Shown here: piece after piece, positions 14,842 to 22,537 of the stretch
Layout: each line of letters starts with the position of its first letter
Numbering within the stretch: the first letter of the stretch is position 1
Origin: JAWCLZ01 sp037443105
Lineage (GTDB): Archaea > Halobacteriota > JAWCLZ01
Length of the DNA: 26,354 bases
Assembly: GCA_037443105.1 (NCBI GenBank)
Contig: JBBIOZ010000015.1
Coordinates: forward strand, 1 to 26,354
Reading direction: 5' to 3'
The notes under the pieces: model-generated
Told to the model about the DNA's origin: nothing
Seen by the model: only the letters and a program-made list of their open reading frames with translations
The model's database searches: none
Program-made: the position numbers and the translations under genes

Positions 14842-16139
14842 TCAATCCCTCCTAGCACTTCGATTACGTCCAGCGCCACAGCGCTGGCTTCCACTCCAAG
14901 CAATTCCGATAGACTGGGCTTTGTTCGACCTCCATCGCCTGAGATGAGTTCTTTAACATACAATCCACCCTCGCAGCGTATTTCTAGCAATGCTTCATTG
15001 CCCTTAAATTCCTTAATCTGAGCTTCAAGTACCTTTCGCCTTCGAATTTTATCTACTCGACGATGAAGTACACGCTGAGGAGTTCTTTGCTCTATTGTGC
15101 TTTTTATTAACGATCCTAGCGCTATTTTAAGCTTTTCCTCTGAAATTGCTTGATCAAATATCACTTTTACTCTATAAAGCTTATCCGCATCTCTATTTTT
15201 TATTATTTCCACAGCTGTTTTCTCCACAAATCTAAGTTCTTGGACTTCCACTTTGCCTGCGGCATAACTATTAATCGCTTGCTCCACAGCTTTGAGATCG
15301 AAACTTCTTACTTTTGGTCCTCTAACTTCAAGTACAAAAGGCCTGCCTCTACCCAGCACTCTAGCATCTATATCTTCTCTACCTGCGCCGTGAAAGATAA
15401 CTTCACATCCACCGCTTGCTTCAAGCACTTTAGGTGCGATTAATTCCTCAACTGATTCCATATACATTTTGCCAGTGAAATTACAGCGCTCGCACCCTAA
15501 ACCTCGGCAATTTCTGCAAGGCCAGTGGGTTTGCGGGATACCTCTCATGAGTTTTCTATATCTACCATATATGAAAATCGAGTTGACCTGCAGCCTAGCT
15601 TCTTCTCTTTCAAGATCTATTAAAACAACTATATCAGGGCGCATTAGTTCTACTTTTTTACCGGTTTTATGCTGCAATAGCTTGCCAATTTCGCGATTTA
15701 TCTCTGCCTTCAGAGGTTCTGCTTGCACAATTTTACATTTATTCCAGAGGATCTCCTCCTTTTCAGCCAGCTCGCCCCTCACAATTGTACCCACGTGGAA
15801 GGTATTGTATTCATAGTCTGCAAGTAATTTTTTAGCTTTATCCGCTAAGTCCTCCAGTTTCTTAAAAAGATCGCCACATACCCAGCACTTCTGTTCAATT
15901 TTAACCCCAAGTCTTTTCTGCGCGTGCTCGCTGCTGGGTGCAAGCAATTCCATAAGTCCTTTCTCGCCCCGCTTCAGCTGTTCATCAGCGATCATAGCTA
16001 GAACTATCTTTATAGCTCTCCCTCTTTCAGCATTTGTCAAACCAGTTGCAAGCTGGGCAAATTGCCTTCCAAGGCAGCTATCGCAAATGCTGCCCTCTTT
16101 AAGTATTTCCCAAGCGATTTCAATCACCTGTGCTTCCAT
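14796..16139 (-). CDS. pus10: tRNA pseudouridine synthase Pus10
   Basis: Archaeal Pus10 makes pseudouridine 54 (and often 55) in the T loop of tRNA. The 447-residue protein has the N-terminal zinc/THUMP module with CDSC (C19, C22) and CWVC (C85, C88), a further Cys cluster WPCRNCRGLGCERC (206-219), and the catalytic region GREDIDARVLGRGRPF (253-268) holding the catalytic Asp. A later RRVDKIRRR segment is also typical. It overlaps trmY by 16 nt and rpl21e by 46 nt. Pairing with trmY makes functional sense because TrmY methylates the product of Pus10. Confidence 0.96.
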   Translation of the reverse strand: MEAQVIEIAWEILKEGSICDSCLGRQFAQLATGLTNAERGRAIKIVLAMIADEQLKRGEKGLMELLAPSSEHAQKRLGVKIEQKCWVCGDLFKKLEDLADKAKKLLADYEYNTFHVGTIVRGELAEKEEILWNKCKIVQAEPLKAEINREIGKLLQHKTGKKVELMRPDIVVLIDLEREEARLQVNSIFIYGRYRKLMRGIPQTHWPCRNCRGLGCERCNFTGKMYMESVEELIAPKVLEASGGCEVIFHGAGREDIDARVLGRGRPFVLEVRGPKVRSFDLKAVEQAINSYAAGKVEVQELRFVEKTAVEIIKNRDADKLYRVKVIFDQAISEEKLKIALGSLIKSTIEQRTPQRVLHRRVDKIRRRKVLEAQIKEFKGNEALLEIRCEGGLYVKELISGDGGRTKPSLSELLGVEASAVALDVIEVLGGIEWQNHMVREEKQGID

Positions 16140-16711
16140 TTCGCTCGCCTGTCCAACTCATTGTGCACAATTACTATGCAGTGCTCAGCGTGATATTTTT
16201 CCGGGCCTACGCTAACCTTTTTCGCTTGCATTTTCTCCAGCAATCTCTCCTCATCTTGCGTAAGTCCAAGGTGATCGCCCAATATGAACATCGCATTTTC
16301 CTCAATCTCAGCATTTCTTATATCCTCTCCTTCTGGATGTAGATAGATCAAATTTTTCCCAGCAATTATTTCTTCCAAACTCTCCCTAGAGACAAAAACA
16401 CCAGGGGTTGATTCTCCCTCACCGCGTTTGAGAGCTTTTTGAATTAAGGAAGCTGCACTTCGCTCATCAGGATTGAGATATTTCACTAGATTGCAATCAA
16501 ATGTTATTTTAACAGGCGGTTTCGGTTCGCCAAGGAGCAATAGATGGATGCACACATCTTTTCTCAAGCTATGGGAGAGAAAAAGGGCAGCGTTAACACA
16601 TCTGCATAGAATATCCATTCTACCGCCAGAGCCTGGCAGGTCATTCAATGAGAAATCTGGAGTGGTTACTGCTTTATGTCCTATCACTAGAAATTCCCTA
16701 GTTGCTGTCAT
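16124..16711 (-). CDS. trmY: tRNA (pseudouridine54-N1)-methyltransferase
   Basis: TrmY is a SPOUT-class SAM methyltransferase that converts pseudouridine 54 to N1-methylpseudouridine in archaeal tRNA. The 195-residue protein has the family start REFLVIGHKA with SLNDLPGSGGRMD (21-33), LGEPKPPVKI, YLNPDERS (79-86), and the SAM-binding knot loop FILGDHLGL (142-150), followed by VSVGP and AEHCI near the C-terminus. It is first in a six-gene unit and runs into pus10. The TATA element lies 27.5 nt before the ATG, so it is probably leaderless. Confidence 0.96.
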   Translation of the reverse strand: MTATREFLVIGHKAVTTPDFSLNDLPGSGGRMDILCRCVNAALFLSHSLRKDVCIHLLLLGEPKPPVKITFDCNLVKYLNPDERSAASLIQKALKRGEGESTPGVFVSRESLEEIIAGKNLIYLHPEGEDIRNAEIEENAMFILGDHLGLTQDEERLLEKMQAKKVSVGPEKYHAEHCIVIVHNELDRRAKWKHR

Positions 16712-16734
16712 AATTCCAACTCTATCAGCATTAA

Positions 16735-16742
16735 TTTTAAAA
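16735..16742. promoter_or_regulatory. Shared palindromic TATA box between trmY and the PfkB gene
   Basis: TTTTAAAA is self-complementary and its centre (16738.5) is 27.5 nt from the trmY ATG and 26.5 nt from the kinase ATG. Both genes lack a ribosome-binding site, so one TBP site may serve both leaderless transcripts. Confidence 0.6.
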
Positions 16743-16764
16743 CTTTGTATGCATCTTTACATTT

Positions 16765-17679
16765 ATGCAGCTATTCATCATAGGTGACATCACGCTTGAC
16801 GAGATCCACCATGTTGATGCGCTACCTAGCGAGGGAGAATGCAGGATTATTAAAACTGCAAATATCTTTTACGGTGGACGCGGAGCAAATATTGCAGTGG
16901 CAGCGAGAAAACTTGGCTTAAATGTCGCGCTCTTTTCCCTCGCCGGCAGAGATTTCTCTAGATCCGGGTATGAAGCTTATTTGAGAGAGAATAAAGTTAA
17001 TATTGAAAATTTGAAGATTGTGGAAAACGTGGAGATGTCACGCTTCTTCTTATATACCACTAGTAAGGGCGAGAGTTATGCTTTTTATCATCCAAGCGTG
17101 GATCCCTATTATGACACGCTTGCGTTTAACATCGACATTTTGAAGGACTATGAAATGGTGCATTTTACTCTAATGCACGAGAAATTCTGCACTAGAGTTT
17201 TAGAACAATTCAAGAATATGGATAAGATCGTGAGTGCTAGCTTGGGAAAGGAGATATATTTAGCTTCAAAGCGCTATCTCAGCCTGCTGCTCAGTAAATG
17301 TAATTATTTATTTATGAATGAACCTGAAGCTAAAAATCTGATCGCAAAAGTTGGGCGGGAAAGCTTACTTAAGAGTAATTTACGTGCCATAGCTATAACC
17401 TTGGGTGAAAGAGGAAGCGTGATTCACACTCGCGGGCGAAAAATAAATATTCCGGCAGTCAAAGTTAAGCGGGCTAGAAATCCAGTGGGAGCTGGAGATG
17501 CCTATGTGGCTGGCTTTTTATTTGGTCTCTCGAGAAATTATGATTTGCGAACCTGCGGGAGAATTGCAAGCGTGGTTGCTTCCCACGCGGTTGAGGGATT
17601 TGGTGCTCAATCCTCGCTGCCAAGTGTTAATCAAGTTAGATATGGATATCTCAAGGCCTTCGGCTCCTCTCTGCATTAG
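16765..17679 (+). CDS. PfkB/ribokinase-family carbohydrate or nucleoside kinase
   Basis: The 304-residue protein has the ribokinase-fold signatures: GDITLDEI at the start, FYGGRGANIAVAARKLG (35-51), NEPEA (185-189), and the ATP/anion-hole motif NPVGAGDAYVAGF (239-251) with Asp245 as catalytic base. The family phosphorylates sugars, nucleosides or related alcohols. The substrate cannot be read from sequence. It is convergent with the TIM-barrel gene (29-nt overlap) and divergent from trmY. It is probably cytoplasmic and transcribed alone. Confidence 0.9.
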   Translation: MQLFIIGDITLDEIHHVDALPSEGECRIIKTANIFYGGRGANIAVAARKLGLNVALFSLAGRDFSRSGYEAYLRENKVNIENLKIVENVEMSRFFLYTTSKGESYAFYHPSVDPYYDTLAFNIDILKDYEMVHFTLMHEKFCTRVLEQFKNMDKIVSASLGKEIYLASKRYLSLLLSKCNYLFMNEPEAKNLIAKVGRESLLKSNLRAIAITLGERGSVIHTRGRKINIPAVKVKRARNPVGAGDAYVAGFLFGLSRNYDLRTCGRIASVVASHAVEGFGAQSSLPSVNQVRYGYLKAFGSSLH

Positions 17680-18544
17680 CCAGCAACTGCCTCAAAACTG
17701 GCAGGCTCTGCGCTAGCGATTCAACGTTCATTGGCAGAGCTTCAAAGGTATACAATTTATCCCTCCCGAGCACTTCAATGATTGCTTCAAAATTTATTTT
17801 ACCCTTTCCAAGCGGGGAGTGTTCGTCATATTGACCTGAGTTATCGTGAATATGTATACATTTTATCCTTTTCTTCACCGCCTTCGCGTGTTCAAATGGG
17901 TTTGAAGCAACATTCGCATGCCCCACGTCGAAGCAGCCCTCGAAATATTTCAAGTGCTGCGCGTGCTCCTCAGCTGTTTTGCAGAGAGAGTAAGGATTGC
18001 TTAAATTTTCAATGCAAACCGCATCGAATCCTGTATTTTCCTTCATTTTTAAAATGGAGTGAATGGAGTAGAGGTGGAAGAGCTCTCGAAAATCTGAGCA
18101 CTCCCGCAGCTTTAGATCTGCAGGTATCTCATTTCCAATTGTTATCATTAGGCGCTCAATGAAATCTCGATATTGCTCAGTCGGGATCTCCAAGTAGTTT
18201 CTCACAACCCTTGGAATTTCCCCTGGGTGCACAACAGCATATTCTGCGCCTATATCTCTAGCGAACTTCAAGGCTTCTTCGATTTGCGGCATGCTTGAAG
18301 CACGCAGGTTAGGGTTAATATGAGCAACATTTAAATCCACGAAGGGAGCGTGCACTCCAAATTTGATATCAAATTCCTGTGCTATCTTCAAAATCTGCCT
18401 TCTCTGGCTGGCATCGATTTTAGGTGGATAGCAATGTGGAAATTCAGCCACTATTTCTATATGATCAACTTCATATCTCGCAGCCTCAAGCAGGGCCTCG
18501 ATTAAATTCATATTGAAAAATGATATCGAACTTATTCCGATCAT
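17651..18544 (-). CDS. Sugar phosphate isomerase/epimerase-like TIM barrel (AP endonuclease 2 family)
   Basis: The 297-residue protein has the xylose-isomerase-like TIM-barrel pattern: GVHAPFVDLN near the third strand, YAVVHPG, VCIENL, CFDVGHAN and IKCIHIHDN, then TFEAL. These supply the Glu, Asp and His residues that bind a divalent metal. Members isomerise or epimerise sugars, or act as endonuclease IV-like enzymes. The HDNSGQ..EHSPLGKG stretch favours a sugar epimerase. The substrate is unknown. It lies downstream of tRNA-Leu and a hairpin in the same direction, and overlaps the kinase gene tail-to-tail. Confidence 0.87.
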   Translation of the reverse strand: MIGISSISFFNMNLIEALLEAARYEVDHIEIVAEFPHCYPPKIDASQRRQILKIAQEFDIKFGVHAPFVDLNVAHINPNLRASSMPQIEEALKFARDIGAEYAVVHPGEIPRVVRNYLEIPTEQYRDFIERLMITIGNEIPADLKLRECSDFRELFHLYSIHSILKMKENTGFDAVCIENLSNPYSLCKTAEEHAQHLKYFEGCFDVGHANVASNPFEHAKAVKKRIKCIHIHDNSGQYDEHSPLGKGKINFEAIIEVLGRDKLYTFEALPMNVESLAQSLPVLRQLLANAERSRRP

Positions 18545-18589
18545 TAAAATCTAATTTTTCTCTGCAAATTCATTATCTTTGCGCTTTTT

Positions 18590-18636
18590 AAAGGAGAACC
18601 GAGCCAAATTATAGAGGTTGAAGGTGGTTCTCCTTT
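18590..18636. repeat. 11-bp inverted repeat (hairpin) between tRNA-Leu and the TIM-barrel gene
   Basis: AAAGGAGAACC at 18590-18600 is perfectly complementary to GGTTCTCCTTT at 18626-18636, with a 25-nt loop. It starts 3 nt beyond the tRNA 3' end. No T tract follows on the minus strand, so a classical terminator is unlikely. RNA processing or a small RNA is possible. Confidence 0.6.
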
Positions 18637-18638
18637 CA

Positions 18639-18723
18639 TGCGGAGGACCGGATTTGAACCGGTGAACCACTACTGGAATAGATCTTGAATCTATCGCCGT
18701 TGACCTGGCTTGGCTACCTCCGC
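18639..18723 (-). tRNA. tRNA-Leu (anticodon CAA)
   Basis: The minus strand folds as a class II tRNA. The acceptor is GCGGAGG/CCTCCGC (7 bp) with discriminator A. The D stem is GCC/GGC. The anticodon arm is ATAGA-TTCAAGA-TCTAT, giving anticodon CAA for UUG. A 14-nt variable region can form a CCA/TGG stem, and the T arm is ACCGG-TTCAAAT-CCGGT. CCA is not encoded and no intron is present. It lies 14 nt after the coiled-coil gene's stop and is probably in the same transcript. Confidence 0.95.
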
Positions 18724-18737
18724 ATCTTTTAAGCTGC

Positions 18738-19598
18738 TTAAATGAAGCCTGCTCTTTGAAGCAGTAATATGTCTTCGGTATCGAGCTTCTCCCCTTTTTT
18801 GAATTGTGCGTAGATCTGCTCCGCCTGCTTGAGCGCTTCGCGCCTTTCAATTTCCTCCCTGCTTTCCCTAGTTTTACGCTTCAAGCCATTGATTACTCTT
18901 TCGAAGTCGCGGATTTCCTTCAGAAGCCTTATATATTGCCTGTGGCATTCATCCGCACTTTCCTGTGCTTTGATAAATTCGCGATGAGCCGCATCTGCCT
19001 CTACCCTTGTTTTATCTGCTTCCTTAAATGCTGCAAGCATCCGCTCGTGGAACTCCTGTGCTTTATTTGCATACTCCGTGACCTTTTTATGATACTCTGA
19101 AGCCTGTTCTCTTAATTTTTGAGCTTCTTCCAGGAGTGCCTTCAGCTCTTGGTTTTTCTCAAGCTGCTCTTTCTTTCGATCGAACTCTGCTTGAAGCTGC
19201 GAGATTCTCTCTACAAGCTGCTTTTCTTTATCTAGGGTTAGAACTTCAGTTTGCTGCCTGAATTCAAGGTGGTCGATCTCCCTCCTTAATTCTTTAAGCG
19301 ATGGACCTGAGCCTAGGTTAAGCTTTTTGCGCAGCTGATCGATTTTTGCATAGACTTCATTGGCCTTTTCATTGAGTTCATTTCGCTTTTGCTTGTATTC
19401 GTTTACCTTTGCATTATATTCGTCTCTCTTTTGCTTAAATTGCTGGGCTTGCTCCACCAATTCCCTTGTCTTTTTATTTAATTCATCCCTCCTAGCAGAC
19501 CATTTGCCTGCCTCGGAGTTAAAAGTGGTTCGCTTGCTTTTAAACTCCTCAGCTTCGGCTTTCAATTTTTGTTTCTTTTCCAACAATTCCTCCAGCAT
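18738..19598 (-). CDS. Archaeal coiled-coil protein (COG1340-like)
   Basis: The 286-residue protein is almost entirely a long, highly charged coiled coil (about 1-260), with heptads rich in Lys, Glu, Gln and Arg, ending in a short conserved-looking tail (FKKGEKLDTEDILLLQRAG). It matches what I recall of the uncharacterised archaeal COG1340 family, often found next to serB; here serB ends 6 nt upstream. There is no catalytic motif, signal peptide or membrane segment. It may be a structural or scaffolding protein. Coiled coils make homology searches noisy, so the neighbour and the tail carry the assignment. Confidence 0.82.
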   Translation of the reverse strand: MLEELLEKKQKLKAEAEEFKSKRTTFNSEAGKWSARRDELNKKTRELVEQAQQFKQKRDEYNAKVNEYKQKRNELNEKANEVYAKIDQLRKKLNLGSGPSLKELRREIDHLEFRQQTEVLTLDKEKQLVERISQLQAEFDRKKEQLEKNQELKALLEEAQKLREQASEYHKKVTEYANKAQEFHERMLAAFKEADKTRVEADAAHREFIKAQESADECHRQYIRLLKEIRDFERVINGLKRKTRESREEIERREALKQAEQIYAQFKKGEKLDTEDILLLQRAGFI

Positions 19599-19604
19599 TC
19601 TCTC

Positions 19605-20288
19605 TTAGCTCTCCTTTTTATGTATGATAGCGAGTAATTGAGTTAGATCTTTTTGATCTATCACCACGTCAGCAGCACTTTTTAAAATCGGTCTCGCATT
19701 GAATGCAACCCTAAGTCCGGCTTTCTTGAACATTGAGAGGTCGTTTGAGCCATCTCCTATAACTATGCAATCTTTGCAGCTGAGGTTCTCTCTCCGGAGC
19801 AACTCCTCGATCACCTCTCCTTTTGAATCTTGCTCCAGAAGCGGGCCTTTTATCTCGCCAGTTGCAGTACCATCTTTGAATATTAACTCATTTGCAATCA
19901 CATAATCAATCCCGAGTTTTTTGCCAATTCTATTAGCTATTATTGTGAAGCCACCTGTTATTAGAGCAGTTTTGTAGCCCAGTTGAGCAAGCTTAAATAT
20001 GGTCTCTTCGGCACCTCTCATAATTGGAATACGTTCTGCTAGTTTTAAAGCTTGCTCTTCGCTTAATCCTTTGAGCAGCATAGCCCTTTTTTTCAGCGAA
20101 GTACCAAAGTCAATCTCGCCATTCATAGCAGATTTAGTGAGCATTGCCACAGATTCATAGACATTTGCAATTTTCGCGAGTTCATCAATGGTCTCCGCAT
20201 CCACCAGCGTACCATCCATATCAAAGACCACTAGCTTTCTGCCATTAAAAGAACCACTGACGTTCTCCACGTCATCACCCATAAACAT
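19605..20288 (-). CDS. serB: Phosphoserine phosphatase-like HAD hydrolase
   Basis: SerB removes phosphate from phosphoserine in the last step of serine synthesis. The 227-residue protein has HAD motif I FDMDGTLVD (22-30; D23 nucleophile, D25 acid), motif II ITGG followed by FTIIANRIG, a conserved Lys in the middle helix region, and motif III GDGSNDLSM (typical GDGAND). Length suits an archaeal SerB without an ACT domain. The start is uncertain: two ATGs (20288 and 20282) precede a short, non-conserved lead. It is followed by the coiled-coil gene. Confidence 0.9.
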   Translation of the reverse strand: MFMGDDVENVSGSFNGRKLVVFDMDGTLVDAETIDELAKIANVYESVAMLTKSAMNGEIDFGTSLKKRAMLLKGLSEEQALKLAERIPIMRGAEETIFKLAQLGYKTALITGGFTIIANRIGKKLGIDYVIANELIFKDGTATGEIKGPLLEQDSKGEVIEELLRRENLSCKDCIVIGDGSNDLSMFKKAGLRVAFNARPILKSAADVVIDQKDLTQLLAIIHKKES

Positions 20289-20390
20289 AATTCGCTACTC
20301 TAGATCTCAGCTATGATGCTTTTCTTGCTTTTAATCTTTGTGGTTGATAAACGGAAAGAGTTAATATTAGTTTTGAGAATATTAATACGT

Positions 20391-20444
20391 AATATATTTA
20401 ACTAATCCCTCAAATTATGTTGAGCAATTTCCGATTATGGAGGT
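20391..20444 (+). promoter_or_regulatory. Promoter and ribosome-binding site of the rps19e operon
   Basis: AATATATTTA at 20391-20400 is a good TATA element predicting a start near 20421. GGAGGT at 20439-20444 is 5 nt before the ATG. The spacer 20289-20390 to serB shows no gene. Confidence 0.6.
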
Positions 20445-20449
20445 AATAA

Positions 20450-20899
20450 ATGACTACAGTTTATGATGTGCCAGCGGACATGCTTATAAAAAGGATTTCG
20501 ATGAAGCTGAAACAGAACGAGCGTATTAAGCCGCCTGCTTGGTCGATTTATGTTAAAACAGGCGTCCATCGCGAGATGCCTCCTGATAGCGATGATTGGT
20601 GGTATATAAGGTGTGCCTCGCTGCTGAGAAGAATATATATAGATGGACCTGTTGGTATAGAACGCTTGAGAACTTATTATGGCGGTAAGAAGCGCAGAGG
20701 CTCTGAGCCAGCGAAATTCAGAAAAGGGAGTGGATCGATATTGAGAGAGGCTCTCCAGCAGCTTCAGGGAGCAGGTTTTGTTAAAACCACCAAGCAAGGC
20801 AGGGAGGTTTCTCCCCTTGGGAGGGAGTTTTTGGATAATACTGCAAATGAATTGAAAATTGAATTTTCTAAAGCAAATCCAGCTCTAGAGAAATACTAG
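20450..20899 (+). CDS. rps19e: Ribosomal protein S19e
   Basis: This 149-residue small-subunit protein is found in archaea and eukaryotes and is needed for 16S/18S maturation. It shows TVYDVPADMLIKR, PPAWSIYVKTGVHRE, WWYIRCASLLRRIY, GPVGIERLRTYYGG, and RKGSGSILREALQQL. Length is normal. It is the first gene of an eight-gene operon with a strong ribosome-binding site. Confidence 0.97.
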   Translation: MTTVYDVPADMLIKRISMKLKQNERIKPPAWSIYVKTGVHREMPPDSDDWWYIRCASLLRRIYIDGPVGIERLRTYYGGKKRRGSEPAKFRKGSGSILREALQQLQGAGFVKTTKQGREVSPLGREFLDNTANELKIEFSKANPALEKY

Positions 20900-20910
20900 G
20901 AGCGGTTTCA

Positions 20911-21255
20911 ATGGTGAATGAAGAAGAACTTGAGGAGATAAAAAGAAGAAAGCTTGCACAGCTCCAGCAGCAAGCTCAAGCTGCGCAGCTTCAAGCACTG
21001 CAAGAGGAGCAGATGAGGAGGGAATATGAGGCGAAGAAAGCCTTGATCATGCGTCAGATTTTGACCCCTGAAGCCAGAGAGAGGCTTAATACCATTCGCA
21101 TGACAAGACCTGAGTTCGTGGATAGCTTAGAGCAGCAGCTCATCCTCTTGGCACAAAGTGGGAAGTTAAAATCGATGATAACCGATGAGCAGTTGGTGAA
21201 AATTCTCCAGCAGCTTCAGCCCAAGAAACGAGATATAACAATTCGAAGGTTGTAA
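20911..21255 (+). CDS. PDCD5/TFAR19-family DNA-binding protein
   Basis: The 114-residue protein has a flexible Gln/Glu-rich N-terminal helix (about 3-45) followed by the compact three-helix bundle (ILTPEARERLNTIRMTRPEF, then the LILLAQSGK segment) and a basic tail with KKRDITIRR. The family is conserved from archaea to humans and sits beside S19e in archaea. Its molecular role is uncertain, with DNA or ribosome-linked functions proposed. An AGGAGCGG site precedes the start by about 5 nt. Confidence 0.95.
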   Translation: MVNEEELEEIKRRKLAQLQQQAQAAQLQALQEEQMRREYEAKKALIMRQILTPEARERLNTIRMTRPEFVDSLEQQLILLAQSGKLKSMITDEQLVKILQQLQPKKRDITIRRL

Positions 21256-21291
21256 AGCTTTCCTCAATTAGCTATTTTTAAGGCTGAATAT

Positions 21292-21361
21292 CTTTATAAG
21301 CAATAAAGATAATTGATTGAGAATTATTAAACTCGTCAGTCTTGAAAACAGGTAAAGGTGG
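21292..21361 (+). promoter_or_regulatory. Internal promoter and ribosome-binding site before rpl39e
   Basis: CTTTATAAG at 21292-21300 is a TATA element within the 110-nt spacer after pdcd5, predicting a start near 21322. AGGTGG at 21356-21361 precedes the rpl39e ATG by 4 nt. The ribosomal half of the operon may therefore be transcribed separately. Confidence 0.5.
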
Positions 21362-21365
21362 AATA

Positions 21366-21518
21366 ATGAGCAAAAAAACAAAAGGCAAGAAACTCCGCTT
21401 GGCTAAGGCAGCGAAGCAAAATAAGCGCGTCCCAGTATGGGTGATCCTAAGAACTAAGCGCAATGTAACATCTCATCCTAAGAGACGCAACTGGAGGAGA
21501 AGCAATTTGAAAGTATAG
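21366..21518 (+). CDS. rpl39e: Ribosomal protein L39e
   Basis: This is a very short gene of 50 codons. It reads MSKKTKGKKLRLAKAAKQNK and continues RVPVWVILRTKRNV to a basic RRNWRRSNLKV end. That is the complete L39e sequence type, which lines the exit tunnel of the large subunit in archaea and eukaryotes. It is easily missed by length cut-offs. It has its own ribosome-binding site and lies 24 nt before rpl31e. Confidence 0.96.
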   Translation: MSKKTKGKKLRLAKAAKQNKRVPVWVILRTKRNVTSHPKRRNWRRSNLKV

Positions 21519-21542
21519 GTTATAAAATAGAAGGGTGATACA

Positions 21543-21854
21543 ATGGCGGAGCAAGGGGTAGAAACAGAAATCAAAAAAGAAAAACTTGAGAAAGCAGGAA
21601 TGGAGCAAGTTTTCACAATTCCACTTAGCGAAGCTAAAAGTGTGCCTCGATGGAAGCGCAGTAGAAAAGCAATTAAAGTTATCAAAGCATATCTCGCTCG
21701 ACATTTAAAGGCTGATGAGGGCAAGATTCATATCGATGCATCAATAAATGAAAAAATCTGGTCCAGAGGCTCTCAAAAGCCGACTCATAAGATTAGAGTT
21801 AGGGCAATGAAGTTTGAAGATGGCGTGGTGGAAGCGGAGATAGTAGAAGATTGA
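21543..21854 (+). CDS. rpl31e: Ribosomal protein L31e
   Basis: The 103-residue large-subunit protein sits near the tunnel exit. Recognisable parts are QVFTIPLSEAKSVPRWKRSRKAIKVIKAYLARH (split over residues 20-52), IHIDASINEKIWSRG, and HKIRVRAMKFEDGVVEAE. It has about 20 extra charged N-terminal residues before the core. A GGTGA site precedes the ATG. It is followed closely by aif6. Confidence 0.96.
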   Translation: MAEQGVETEIKKEKLEKAGMEQVFTIPLSEAKSVPRWKRSRKAIKVIKAYLARHLKADEGKIHIDASINEKIWSRGSQKPTHKIRVRAMKFEDGVVEAEIVED

Positions 21855-21881
21855 AGCAAGAATATGAAAAGGACCAAAAGA

Positions 21882-22529
21882 ATGAGCTTCAATGGAAGCC
21901 CGAACATCGGCGTATTCGTGGCAAATACAGAAGAGCTAGCAATAGTGCCACCTGAGATCTCTCTGAGGGATGTTGAAATTATAAAGCAAGAGCTAAAGGT
22001 GGAGATAATTCGCACCACGATTGATGAAAGTTCAGTGGTTGGGTCACTCATCGCGGGTAATTCCAATGGCTTAATTGTTTCTCAATATGCCCTTGACAGT
22101 GAAATTTCTAAACTGGAAAAATTCACAACAGTGGCAAAGCTGCCTGAGAAGATGACTGCTGCTGGAAATCTGATTCTAGCCAATGATTACGCTGCAATTG
22201 TGCATCCTCAGCTTTCAAAAAAGGCCATAGAGGTGATCAATCGCACGCTGAAGGTAAAGGCAGTCAAAGGAACAATCGCCGGGCTTAAAACCGTGGGCAC
22301 TGCTGGGGTAGCTACGAATAGAGGCTTGCTGGTGCATCCCAATATAACTGAGCAGGAGTTAAAACTTCTGGAAAAAGTATTCGAGCTACCTGTTGACATT
22401 GGCACTGTGAACTTGGGCTCGCCTCTCATCGGTACTGCTTTAATTGCAAATTCAAAGGGCTATCTCGCAGGCTCTCTAACAAGTGGATTTGAACTCGGCC
22501 GAATTGAAGAGGCACTGGGATTCGTATAG
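21882..22529 (+). CDS. Translation initiation factor aIF6
   Basis: aIF6 binds the large ribosomal subunit and keeps it from joining the small one. The protein is made of five pseudo-repeats of about 45 residues, visible here as recurring segments around GVFVANTEELAIVPP, GSLIAGNSNGLIVS, NLILANDYAAIVHP, TVGTAGVATNRGLLVHP and IGTALIANSKGYLAG. I place the start at 21882 because AAGGA lies 8 nt upstream. An in-frame ATG at 21864 would add six residues (MKRTKR) and has no such site, but it cannot be excluded. It lies between rpl31e and rpl18ae. Confidence 0.95.
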   Translation: MSFNGSPNIGVFVANTEELAIVPPEISLRDVEIIKQELKVEIIRTTIDESSVVGSLIAGNSNGLIVSQYALDSEISKLEKFTTVAKLPEKMTAAGNLILANDYAAIVHPQLSKKAIEVINRTLKVKAVKGTIAGLKTVGTAGVATNRGLLVHPNITEQELKLLEKVFELPVDIGTVNLGSPLIGTALIANSKGYLAGSLTSGFELGRIEEALGFV

Positions 22530-22537
22530 GAGGCTTC

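Noticed and set aside
18551..18850. Minus-strand ORF of 99 codons with a basic, Ser/Arg-rich product
   Set aside because: It runs through tRNA-Leu and the end of the coiled-coil gene in another frame, and its composition follows the tRNA sequence. It is a shadow.
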